Assembly: GCA_947175045.1 (NCBI GenBank)
Contig: CAMWLH010000083.1
Span: forward strand, 1-8,113
Direction of reading: 5' to 3'
Source: an uncultured Clostridia bacterium
Lineage (GTDB): Bacteria > Bacillota > Clostridia > Oscillospirales > Ruminococcaceae
Length of the DNA: 8,113 nucleotides
A program made the position numbers and the translations under genes. The notes under the pieces are model-generated. The model searched no databases, was not told the DNA's origin, and saw only the letters and a program-made list of their open reading frames with translations. Shown here piece by piece: positions 1-6,371 of this stretch (position 1 is its first letter; each line of letters opens with the position of its first letter).

Positions 1-43
1 CCCTCCAGGTGGTCTCGGTGTCGATCACCGCAAATCGGTTCAC
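1..43 (-). CDS. DEDDh-family 3'-5' exonuclease, N-terminal 14 codons only
   Basis: A GTG start at 43-41 opens a frame that runs off the left edge. The visible residues are VNRFAVIDTETTWR. The hydrophobic strand followed by D-T-E-T is the ExoI motif (DxE) of DnaQ/RNase T/oligoribonuclease-type exonucleases, where the Asp and Glu hold the catalytic metals. A good ribosome binding site, GGAGG (54-50), sits 6 nt before the GTG. The start lies 17 nt after the stop of the methyltransferase, so the two are almost certainly co-transcribed. Homologues of this type in Firmicutes are often annotated only as '3'-5' exonuclease'. With only 14 codons visible the subfamily and substrate cannot be decided. 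Confidence 0.72.
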   Translation of the reverse strand, partial: MNRFAVIDTETTWR

Positions 44-60
44 GGCTGTCCTCCGTTGCG

Positions 61-858
61 TTATGGCATTCTGGCGAGCTGCAGGTCTATCGTATCGTAG
101 ATAGTTATCGTCCCGCCGTGCCTGTTTATCGCTTTTTCTATTTCAGTGAAAAACTCCGACCGTATCTCTTCGTCAATGGCGATATGGTCGGAATATGTGC
201 CGAGCAGCGCACTGTATTCCTTTGCGGAGAATGTCCGCGTTCTGAAAAATAAGGCGTACCTTATATCCGCAAAGCCGTATTTCTCTGCGGTAAACGCTCT
301 TTCCTCAGCCTGTTCCTTGCTGTATTCCGTCAGAACCTCACGCTTTTTATTGTGGAATTTGCAGTAGTACATATCATAGAGTATGTCTATTTCCTCGGTA
401 AGAGCCGGATTTCCTTTATCGCGGTAGGGATGGTTGGCAAACCGCGCGAACGCGCCGCCGCTTTTAAGCATTGAGAACGCCTTGGGATAACCGATCTCCT
501 CGGGAACCCAGTGAAATGCGGACGCGGAGTATATCAGATCGTATTCGTTTTTGCCGAGCTCGACGTCCTCAAATTTGCCGGTTATCACAGAGAATTTCGG
601 GAAGTCCGCGAATTTCCTCCTGCAAAGCTCCGAAAAATTCTCGCCGTACTCGATGGCGGTCAGCCTGCAGCCCGTTTGAAGTATGGGCAGGGTAGCCTGT
701 CCGCCGCCTATCCCCACCTCAACGGCGCTGCTGTTTTCGTTTATTGGTATGTACTCAAAAAGAGCGTTATACAGTTCGTCAACATACCCGGGTCTCATTT
801 TTTCGTAGGAGGCGGCTACCGTGTCGAACGTCCATTCAAGACCGCTTGTGATCGGCAT
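61..858 (-). CDS. Class I SAM-dependent methyltransferase
   Basis: A 265-aa soluble protein predicted to transfer a methyl group from S-adenosylmethionine to an unidentified substrate. The N-terminal FDxVAxxYEKMRPGY segment (residues 11-25) is typical of small UbiE/Methyltransf_11-type enzymes. Motif I is VEVGIGGGQAT (46-56), the glycine-rich SAM loop. Glu70 ends strand 2 and should bind the ribose. Motif IV is DLIYSASAFHWV (107-118), and the LKSGGAF turn (131-137) leads into the later strands. Length and fold are complete. The ATG at 858 has AGGAG (870-866) 7 nt upstream and fits the RPGY-containing N-terminus. The gene is preceded by, and overlaps by 23 nt, a candidate 41-codon ORF, and is followed by an exonuclease, all behind the minus-strand promoter at 1003-1031. 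The fold is certain; the methyl acceptor (small molecule, lipid, tRNA or protein) is not. Confidence 0.9.
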   Translation of the reverse strand: MPITSGLEWTFDTVAASYEKMRPGYVDELYNALFEYIPINENSSAVEVGIGGGQATLPILQTGCRLTAIEYGENFSELCRRKFADFPKFSVITGKFEDVELGKNEYDLIYSASAFHWVPEEIGYPKAFSMLKSGGAFARFANHPYRDKGNPALTEEIDILYDMYYCKFHNKKREVLTEYSKEQAEERAFTAEKYGFADIRYALFFRTRTFSAKEYSALLGTYSDHIAIDEEIRSEFFTEIEKAINRHGGTITIYDTIDLQLARMP

Positions 859-961
859 GGTATTTCTCCTTACTGCAAAAAAAGTCTCTTATTATATCCT
901 CGGCATATTCGCGTCTCTTAGGGGAGACAATGGTCTGCTCGATTTTAGCTGTGTAGATCAT
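836..961 (-). CDS. Candidate 41-aa small protein or leader ORF upstream of the methyltransferase
   Basis: An ATG at 961 opens a 41-codon frame ending in TGA at 838-836, inside the methyltransferase gene in another frame (23-nt overlap). The product begins MIYTAKIEQT, contains SPKRREYAEDIIRDFF in the middle and ends HADHKRS. It is charged and mostly hydrophilic, with no signal peptide or membrane segment. Three observations support it. AAAGG lies 8 nt before the ATG. The strong promoter at 1003-1031 should start transcripts near 996, giving a leader of about 35 nt before this ATG. Without this ORF the methyltransferase would have an unusually long leader of about 137 nt. The overlap suggests translational coupling. 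I do not recognise the family. It could be a real small protein, a regulatory leader peptide or a chance frame. Confidence 0.5.
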   Translation of the reverse strand: MIYTAKIEQTIVSPKRREYAEDIIRDFFCSKEKYHADHKRS

Positions 962-1002
962 TTACTGTTCCTTTCCGCGCAGCAGGTCTTGTGCTATTTA
1001 TG

Positions 1003-1031
1003 ATTATAACATGAACAAATAGAAAAGTCAA
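1003..1031 (-). promoter_or_regulatory. Extended -10 sigma-A promoter for the small ORF/methyltransferase/exonuclease operon
   Basis: Read on the minus strand, the -35 is TTGACT (1031-1026), the spacer is 17 nt, and the -10 is a perfect TATAAT (1008-1003) preceded by TGT, an extended -10. A second TTGACT at 1036-1031 overlaps the first but would give a 22-nt spacer, so the inner copy is preferred. Transcription is expected to start near 996. This is one of the best promoter matches in the window. Confidence 0.85.
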
Positions 1032-1083
1032 GTCAAGATTTTAGAAGCTGTAAATAAAGAAGAGGCGGAGTGAGACTATTCCG

Positions 1084-1149
1084 AAATAACTTCCGCCAAA
1101 TATTGATGTGACGATTAAATCTGTTATTATACGCGGTTTGAAGTTATTT
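1084..1149. repeat. 10-bp inverted repeat in the divergent intergenic region
   Basis: AAATAACTTC (1084-1093) and its exact reverse complement GAAGTTATTT (1140-1149) are separated by 46 bp. They lie between the two divergent promoters, with the right arm ending 15 bp before the -35 of the response-regulator promoter. A second, nested inverted repeat, GGCGGA (1064-1069) and TCCGCC (1092-1097), overlaps the left arm. Neither is followed by a T tract, so they do not look like terminators. They could be operator half-sites for a looping or cooperative regulator, or chance matches in AT-rich DNA. No gene was found in the remaining sequence between 1032 and 1164. Confidence 0.45.
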
Positions 1150-1164
1150 GATCGGGATACAATG

Positions 1165-1193
1165 TTGAATTTTATAATAAATTATGATATAAT
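1165..1193 (+). promoter_or_regulatory. Extended -10 sigma-A promoter for the two-component system genes
   Basis: TTGAAT (1165-1170), a 17-nt spacer and a perfect TATAAT (1188-1193) preceded by TGA, which is an extended -10. The expected start is near 1200, leaving a leader of about 37 nt before the ATG at 1237. It diverges from the methyltransferase promoter, with about 130 bp between the two -35 boxes. Confidence 0.83.
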
Positions 1194-1236
1194 ATAAACA
1201 AGAGCGGTGCGCCGCCAAACTATCAAGAGGAACAAA

Positions 1237-1905
1237 ATGTCAAATTTGCTTATTGTTGAGGATAACGCCGATTACCGTGAACTGCTTGTAAGCTTTCTGG
1301 AAAACGAGAAATATGAGGTAACTGCCGCCGAAAACGGCGAAGCGGCGGTCGAGCTAATGGATAAGATCGTGTTCGATCTGATAATACTGGATTTAATGCT
1401 GCCCGGAATGGACGGCTACGAGGTCTGCCGCAGGATAAGGGAAAAGAGCGAAGTCCCCGTTATTATGCTCACGGCATTGGACAGCGAGATACATCAGATG
1501 AAGGGATACATACTTCACATTGACGACTATATAACCAAGCCAATATCAATGCCTCTGCTTATGCATAAGGTAGAGGCGGTACTCCGCAGAACAATGCCCG
1601 ATCAGCCGCAGGTCGTTGAATACCGAGGAATATCACTCGATATTAAAGCGCATACGGTCTTCGTCGATAACATTCCCATAGAGTTCACTCTCCGTGAGTT
1701 CGAGATTCTTTATGAGCTGATTAGCTCCCCGGGAGAGGTCGTCACGCGTAAATCGCTGTTGAACGGCTTATGGGGCTACGGTTACTATAACGACACGCGC
1801 ATAGTCGACACTCACATAAAAAATATCCGCAAAAAGCTCGCCGACTACGATTGCATTGAGACAGTGCGCGGCGTAGGATATAGGCTGAAAGGCGGCGGAG
1901 TATGA
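1237..1905 (+). CDS. OmpR/PhoB-family response regulator transcription factor
   Basis: A 222-aa two-domain regulator that should be phosphorylated by the adjacent kinase and then bind DNA. The receiver domain (about 1-118) has the acidic pair E8-D9, the phosphoacceptor D52 in LIILDLMLPGMDG, T79 and K101 in YITKP, so all catalytic positions are present. The winged-helix output domain (about 125-222) shows TLREFEILYELISS, the recognition-helix region RIVDTHIKNIRKKL (about 187-200), and the final wing VRGVGYRL. The frame is open back to a GTG at 1207, but the ATG at 1237 is preferred: it begins MSNLLIVEDN like its family and has AGAGG (1226-1230) 6 nt upstream. The GTG would add 10 residues encoded over the ribosome binding site. 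The stop overlaps the kinase start by 4 nt (ATGA). The likely target is the 11-bp repeat array at 3249-3292, which is an inference. Confidence 0.95.
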   Translation: MSNLLIVEDNADYRELLVSFLENEKYEVTAAENGEAAVELMDKIVFDLIILDLMLPGMDGYEVCRRIREKSEVPVIMLTALDSEIHQMKGYILHIDDYITKPISMPLLMHKVEAVLRRTMPDQPQVVEYRGISLDIKAHTVFVDNIPIEFTLREFEILYELISSPGEVVTRKSLLNGLWGYGYYNDTRIVDTHIKNIRKKLADYDCIETVRGVGYRLKGGGV

Positions 1906-3242
1906 AAAAGCTGACGATAAGAACATTTGCGCTGCTGGCGGCGCTTGCGCTTGCGATATGCGCCGTCGCGTTTCTTTGTATACGCATTGCGCTTCCGTAT
2001 GCCGGGAAAAGCCGCTCGTACCGTTTGCTGACCGCAGAGACCGAGCAGCTTATATCAACGCTCCGAGTTACCGAAAAACAAGACAGCGAGCCATTGTTTA
2101 CCGATTTTATACGAGAAACGGGCGCGTTTCTTTTTCTGCTTGACGGAGATCAAAATCCTATAAGCCCGTATACGTTCGAGAAAACAAACGCCGCTGCCGG
2201 AAGTGACGGCGGTTTTCCGTTTCGATTTGCCGATTCGGACGACGACTATGTTCTGATAACCCAATATAACAGCTCCCGCTCGGACGAGTTAAACGGGGCG
2301 ATTCTCGGAAGTATCCCGTTTGCCGCGGCAACGGCCGTTATACTTTGCTTCTTAGGTGCGTGGCTTTTTTCAAAGCATACTACCCAGCCGATAATACGTA
2401 TCGGAAAGATCGCGGGCAAAATGGCAGAGCTGGATTTCAGCTGGTATTGCCCCGATCTGCGCAATGACGAGATCGGTATGCTTTCCGCGAGCATCAACGA
2501 AATGTCGGACAAGCTACGCACGGCGCTTGACGAGCTTAATCTGCGCAACCGCACACTTAAGGACGAGATCGCGCTCGAAAGGGAGCGCGAGCAGCGCCGT
2601 ATGCTGTTTTTCTCGGGAGTATCCCACGAGCTGAAAACTCCCATCGCGATAGTTATAGGGCAGCTTGAAGGTATGCAGGCGGGTATCGGAGTATACAAGG
2701 ACAGGGAAAAATATCTCGCCCGCAGCGCCGATATACTCCGTTCGCTCAGCAGCTTTATCAAGGAGGTTCTCGCGGTATCGCATATGGATATTTCCGATGA
2801 AACGGAGCGTGAAGCGGTAAGTGTTTCCGAAGAAATACGCGCGCTCATAGGGGAATATTCCGAATACGCGGAGGACAATTCAATAACTGTGCTTGCTGAA
2901 ATACAGGACGATATCACGGTTTACGGCGACAAAAAACTCCTCACAAAGGCTCTCGGAAATATTATCGGAAACGCAGTCGCTCATATTCCCGACAACGGCA
3001 ATGTAAAGATAACGCTTACCAAGGAAAATTGCACGGAGCTGGTTGTCGAGAATTCCCCCGCGCATATTTCCGAAGAATACCTGCCGCGCCTTTTTGAAGC
3101 GTTCTACCGCGCCGATTCGTCATCCGAACACGGCAGCGGTCTTGGTCTGTATATCACGAGAATGATCTTTGAGAAGTATGATATCGAATATAAAATAGAA
3201 AACACCGCCGACGGGGTCAAGTTTACGGTGAATTTCGGATAA
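1902..3242 (+). CDS. Membrane sensor histidine kinase
   Basis: A 446-aa kinase partner of the preceding regulator. It has a first membrane helix (about 7-31) and an extracytoplasmic sensor segment of about 100 residues (about 32-133), rich in acidic residues near 109-115 (DSDDDY). A second helix (about 134-156), a HAMP linker (about 155-207) and a charged coiled coil leading to the dimerisation helix follow. The H-box is FFSGVSHELKTPIAI with phosphoacceptor H242. The ATPase domain has an N-box (N353, N357 in LGNIIGNAVAH), an F-box-like LFEAFYR (397-403) and the G2 box GSGLGLY (411-417). The D/G1 box is the shortened VVENS form seen in VanS/VncS-like kinases rather than DxGxG. The two-helix topology with a medium-sized loop suggests direct sensing of an external ligand. 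Nothing identifies that ligand except the peptidase-bearing transporter downstream. Confidence 0.95.
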   Translation: MKKLTIRTFALLAALALAICAVAFLCIRIALPYAGKSRSYRLLTAETEQLISTLRVTEKQDSEPLFTDFIRETGAFLFLLDGDQNPISPYTFEKTNAAAGSDGGFPFRFADSDDDYVLITQYNSSRSDELNGAILGSIPFAAATAVILCFLGAWLFSKHTTQPIIRIGKIAGKMAELDFSWYCPDLRNDEIGMLSASINEMSDKLRTALDELNLRNRTLKDEIALEREREQRRMLFFSGVSHELKTPIAIVIGQLEGMQAGIGVYKDREKYLARSADILRSLSSFIKEVLAVSHMDISDETEREAVSVSEEIRALIGEYSEYAEDNSITVLAEIQDDITVYGDKKLLTKALGNIIGNAVAHIPDNGNVKITLTKENCTELVVENSPAHISEEYLPRLFEAFYRADSSSEHGSGLGLYITRMIFEKYDIEYKIENTADGVKFTVNFG

Positions 3243-3248
3243 TTGTAC

Positions 3249-3292
3249 AACTACACACAAAAAACACATTAACTCCCGACAAACTACACAAA
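3249..3292 (+). promoter_or_regulatory. Four tandem 11-bp units, probable response-regulator binding site
   Basis: Four consecutive 11-bp units read AACTACACACA (3249), AAAAACACATT (3260), AACTCCCGACA (3271) and AACTACACAAA (3282). Units 1 and 4 match at 10 of 11 positions, unit 3 matches unit 1 at 8 and unit 2 at 7. OmpR/PhoB-family regulators bind as head-to-tail dimers to direct repeats with 11-bp periodicity, usually overlapping or just upstream of the -35. This array ends 8 bp before the -10 at 3301-3306 and replaces a good -35, as expected for an activated promoter. That the upstream regulator binds here is inferred from position and period. Confidence 0.6.
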
Positions 3293-3306
3293 AAATATGT
3301 TATAAT
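3276..3306 (+). promoter_or_regulatory. Probable activated promoter of the ABC/peptidase operon
   Basis: There is a perfect TATAAT (3301-3306) preceded by TGT (extended -10). The best -35 is a poor CCGACA (3276-3281) with a long 19-nt spacer, inside the 11-bp repeat array. A weak -35 with a strong -10 suits activator dependence. Expected start is near 3313, giving a leader of about 27 nt. There is no terminator between the kinase stop and this promoter, so read-through from the kinase gene is also possible. A TTGTACAA palindrome lies just after the kinase stop at 3243-3250. Confidence 0.72.
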
Positions 3307-3339
3307 CATTAAAGCGCGCGACAGAAAGGAATCAAACCT

Positions 3340-4200
3340 ATGAAAATAGACATCAACAATATCACAATGATATATCCGTCGGGAAAAAAGGCATTGCAGG
3401 ATATAACGGTAAGCCTTGAAAGTCCCGGGTTTATCGGTATTCTCGGACCTAACGGCGCGGGAAAGACCACGCTTATGAAGCTGATGATAGCGGGACTTAT
3501 TCCCACCAAGGGCGAAATAATTCTTGATGGCAAGCCGCTGCTTTCACAGGAAACGAGGCTCAAAGCTCAGCTCGGCTATCTGCCGCAAAGCTTTGGTCTG
3601 TATGATGAGCTGACCGTATGGCAGTTTTTGGATTATATGGCGGCGCTCAAGGGCGTCAAGGACAGAAAAGCCGTTGACGAAGCCATAAATCGCACAAGCC
3701 TTACAGAGCAAAGGAAAACACGCATACGCAGTCTTTCGGGAGGTCAGCGCCAGCGCGTCGGTATCGCCCAGGCGCTGCTTGGCGATCCGCAGCTTATTAT
3801 TCTTGACGAGCCTACGGTGGGACTTGACCCGGAGGAACGTGTAAAATTTCGCAACATATTCTCGGAAATGGCACAGAATAAGATTGTGCTGCTCTCCACG
3901 CATATTGTCGAGGACGTTCAGGCGGTATGCAGCCGAGTTCTCGTAATATACGGCGGACTTATACTTTACGACGGAACGCCCTCCGCGCTGATATCGGACG
4001 CGGCAGGTCACGTCGGAACATATATCTCGCAGGCGGGCGACCCCGTTCCCACGGGCTGCCGAATCGTTACAAAAGTGAACGTAAGGGAGGGCATACGCTG
4101 CCGCGTTGTTGCCGAAAAGCTGCCCGATTTTTCGGAAAGCACCGAGCCTACCCTTGAGGACGCGTACTTGTATTGTATCCATAAGGAGGGCAGACAATGA
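3340..4200 (+). CDS. ABC transporter ATP-binding protein, ABC-2 export type
   Basis: A 286-aa nucleotide-binding subunit expected to power the two permeases encoded next. Walker A is GPNGAGKTT (36-44), the Q-loop glutamine is Q83 in YLPQSFGLY, the signature is LSGGQRQR (132-139), Walker B is LIILDEP with catalytic E157, the D-loop is GLD (161-163), and the H-loop is H188 in STHIVED. The core resembles CcmA/NatA-type ATPases. The C-terminal 70 or so residues form a short extension ending in the TLEDAYLY segment typical of this group. The ATG at 3340 has AAAGGA (3325-3330) 9 nt upstream. The end overlaps the next gene by 4 nt, so translation is probably coupled. It should act at the inner face of the membrane. 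Direction of transport is inferred as export from the family. Confidence 0.95.
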   Translation: MKIDINNITMIYPSGKKALQDITVSLESPGFIGILGPNGAGKTTLMKLMIAGLIPTKGEIILDGKPLLSQETRLKAQLGYLPQSFGLYDELTVWQFLDYMAALKGVKDRKAVDEAINRTSLTEQRKTRIRSLSGGQRQRVGIAQALLGDPQLIILDEPTVGLDPEERVKFRNIFSEMAQNKIVLLSTHIVEDVQAVCSRVLVIYGGLILYDGTPSALISDAAGHVGTYISQAGDPVPTGCRIVTKVNVREGIRCRVVAEKLPDFSESTEPTLEDAYLYCIHKEGRQ

Positions 4201-6371
4201 GATTTTTTTCTCTATACCGCGTTGAACTGCGGCGGCTCCTGCTGACAAGGTTCATTTGGCTCATCTCCGCGCTCAGCCTGTGTTCGCCGCTTCTCGGATA
4301 TACGGTTTACAAGCCCGTTACGGCGGGGGCTATGTCGGGGCTGTATATCGGCAACCCCGTGCTTGCGGGAACGGCGGCGGGAGCTGTCCTGTGGGCGGTC
4401 ATAGCTATTGTTGAGGGTAACCGTCAGCGCAGAAGCGGAACGGATATACTTGCCGAGGCGATCGCTCCGCCCGTTGCGCACTCCGCGGCAAAAGCGGCGG
4501 CACTTGTCACCATATCGTCGATAGTCACGGCGCTGTGTTCGCTGGTCTATCTTCCCTACACCGCAATAAAGCTGGATTATCTTTTCAACGCGGGTTATTA
4601 TTTTGCGCACTTTCTTGTGCTTATGCTGCCCACATGGTGGATATCCATACTTTTCGCGGAGAGCATTTACCGTATCACGCGGCGCGTGGAATTATCGGCG
4701 CTCATATATGCGGCGCTTGCGTATATGAGTTTCAGCCGCTTTACCCGAAACAAATATCTTTTACAGTGGCTGAACCCAATTTTGGGATCGTATTCCGACG
4801 GCTTTCCCGATATATGGTTTCTTAGAATGGGCGCATACTCGCGGCTTATGTGGCTGTGCGCCGCCGCGGGGCTGTGGGCGTTTTCGCTGATGTGTCAGCG
4901 AAGGTATCAGAAGGGACTTTTCGGCTCGTTCGCAAAAAGCCTGAAAAAGGTATATCTGCCGATAAGCGCGGCTTTTCTTATCGCGTCGGGTACTGTGCTT
5001 TGGAATGTTCAGCCGTTTATCGGGCATGGCGGCGAGGAATTTATTCTTGAAAACGAATATTTGTATATGACAAGTGGTGTGACGAGCGTCAATCACTTTA
5101 TTAAATTTAATCCGGCTTTCGGTACTCTGTCGGGAAGAGCCGAATATAATGTTACAACTCCGGTAAAAGGCGAGTCGGTTTTCCGGCTGAACGCGGGATA
5201 TAATGTTAAAAGTATCACCTATGACGGAGAACCGATGGATTTCCGTACGGTCAGGGAAGATGTAAACGGTCAGTATGACACCTATTTTGAGCTGCCGGAA
5301 AAAGACAATAAAAAGCTTATTATAGAGTATGGAGGTTTTCCGACAGTTGCGCAGTGTATGATGCCGTCGGTAAAGGCTTCTATCGGTGAAAATTATATTT
5401 ATCTTTCTCATACCGATATCGCACCGCTTCTGAAAAATTACGGCTTAGCTTACGGGACGGTCGGTTTAGAGGTCACGATGCCCGATGATCTGACGCCGTT
5501 TATCTACTTTGAGCCTTTGACCGAATTTGATGAAAACGGCGATGGAACAAGAACTTACAAAACAAGACTTGACATTGATTACATTTACAATTTTGTTGCA
5601 GGTAATTATGTTATGGATCAATTCTCGTCTTCCGAGAACATAAATTTCAATTTCATATACGGGGATATATATAGCTCTGTCGTGGATGAATATAACGTGC
5701 GGCAGTCGATATGCGAAGTTTACGATTACTGCACAAGACATTACGGAAGATCACCGTTCACTGCCGAAGGCGTATTTAAGCTTTTTCAGAGAAGCTCAAT
5801 CGATCAGGGCGGCTTTGCGGTATCGGGGGCTTCAACTTGGCCGGAGGACACTATAACTCCGAACACCTTAAGCGATCCGAACAGAGGCGCAAATGCCGTC
5901 GAAATATTTATCCACGAGATGATACATCAGTGGTGGGGCGGCGTTGGAATGTGGTGCGACGATTCCGACGGATTATGGTCTGCCGAGGGTCTTACGGTCT
6001 ACTCAACGTACAGGCTCATTAAGGAGAAATACGGCGAGCTTTACGCCAATCAATATTATGTTGATGATTGGAAAAGATGTGTTGATGAACAGGATCGTAA
6101 CTTCTACAACCGCCACCCGGAATATCTTGAAAAGCTGCCCGAAAGCTATCAAGAGCTAATAAGAGTCTCCAACAGCGACATTAACTATTACAAGCGTATG
6201 CCGCTGATGATACTCAAGGCTGAGGAGCTTGTGGGCGGCGAAGAGAAAATGGACGAGATACTGAGCAAAATGTATTCCGATTACAACAATGTCGCTGAAC
6301 AGTACCCGGTCTCCTACAAGACGTTTCTCGACTACTGCGGACTTACGGAGGAGGATTTGGAGCTTGACTAA
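4197..6371 (+). CDS. ABC-2 permease fused to an M1-type zinc metallopeptidase domain
   Basis: A 724-aa two-part protein. Residues 1 to about 275 are membrane-embedded, with about seven hydrophobic segments (roughly 18-36, 54-72, 100-120, 132-154, 164-180, 212-232, 252-272). The opening YRVELRRLLLTRFIW is typical of ABC-2 permeases. A cytoplasmic N-terminus and seven helices would put the rest outside the cell. Residues about 280-724 resemble gluzincin M1 peptidases: a beta-rich part, then HEMIHQWWGG with zinc ligands H573 and H577 and catalytic E574, a third ligand E597 in LWSAEG, and a likely transition-state Tyr664 in NYYKRM. Two deviations stand out: the HExxH-to-Glu gap is 19 residues instead of 18, and no GxMEN motif is visible upstream (SGASTWPED, 543-551, lies there). 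The ATG follows AAGGAGGG (4183-4190) with 6 nt spacing. Permease-M1 fusions are known in Bacteroidetes and Firmicutes, usually without assigned substrate. Confidence 0.9.
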   Translation: MRFFSLYRVELRRLLLTRFIWLISALSLCSPLLGYTVYKPVTAGAMSGLYIGNPVLAGTAAGAVLWAVIAIVEGNRQRRSGTDILAEAIAPPVAHSAAKAAALVTISSIVTALCSLVYLPYTAIKLDYLFNAGYYFAHFLVLMLPTWWISILFAESIYRITRRVELSALIYAALAYMSFSRFTRNKYLLQWLNPILGSYSDGFPDIWFLRMGAYSRLMWLCAAAGLWAFSLMCQRRYQKGLFGSFAKSLKKVYLPISAAFLIASGTVLWNVQPFIGHGGEEFILENEYLYMTSGVTSVNHFIKFNPAFGTLSGRAEYNVTTPVKGESVFRLNAGYNVKSITYDGEPMDFRTVREDVNGQYDTYFELPEKDNKKLIIEYGGFPTVAQCMMPSVKASIGENYIYLSHTDIAPLLKNYGLAYGTVGLEVTMPDDLTPFIYFEPLTEFDENGDGTRTYKTRLDIDYIYNFVAGNYVMDQFSSSENINFNFIYGDIYSSVVDEYNVRQSICEVYDYCTRHYGRSPFTAEGVFKLFQRSSIDQGGFAVSGASTWPEDTITPNTLSDPNRGANAVEIFIHEMIHQWWGGVGMWCDDSDGLWSAEGLTVYSTYRLIKEKYGELYANQYYVDDWKRCVDEQDRNFYNRHPEYLEKLPESYQELIRVSNSDINYYKRMPLMILKAEELVGGEEKMDEILSKMYSDYNNVAEQYPVSYKTFLDYCGLTEEDLELD

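Noticed and set aside
866..928. Attenuator-like element in the minus-strand leader: GTCTC (928-924) could pair with GAGAC (917-913) or with a second GAGAC (888-884) followed by seven T.
   Set aside because: The stem is only 5 bp and the terminator version has a loop of more than 30 nt. The segment is better explained as coding sequence of the 41-codon ORF.
2246..2917. Long 223-codon open frame on the minus strand opposite the histidine kinase.
   Set aside because: It lies wholly inside the kinase gene, is unusually rich in Ser/Ile/Arg as antisense frames of GC-rich genes are, and has no ribosome binding site or family motif.
3544..4248. 234-codon minus-strand frame opposite the ABC ATPase.
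   Set aside because: It is antisense to a gene with all ABC motifs intact, and its own product shows no recognisable domain.
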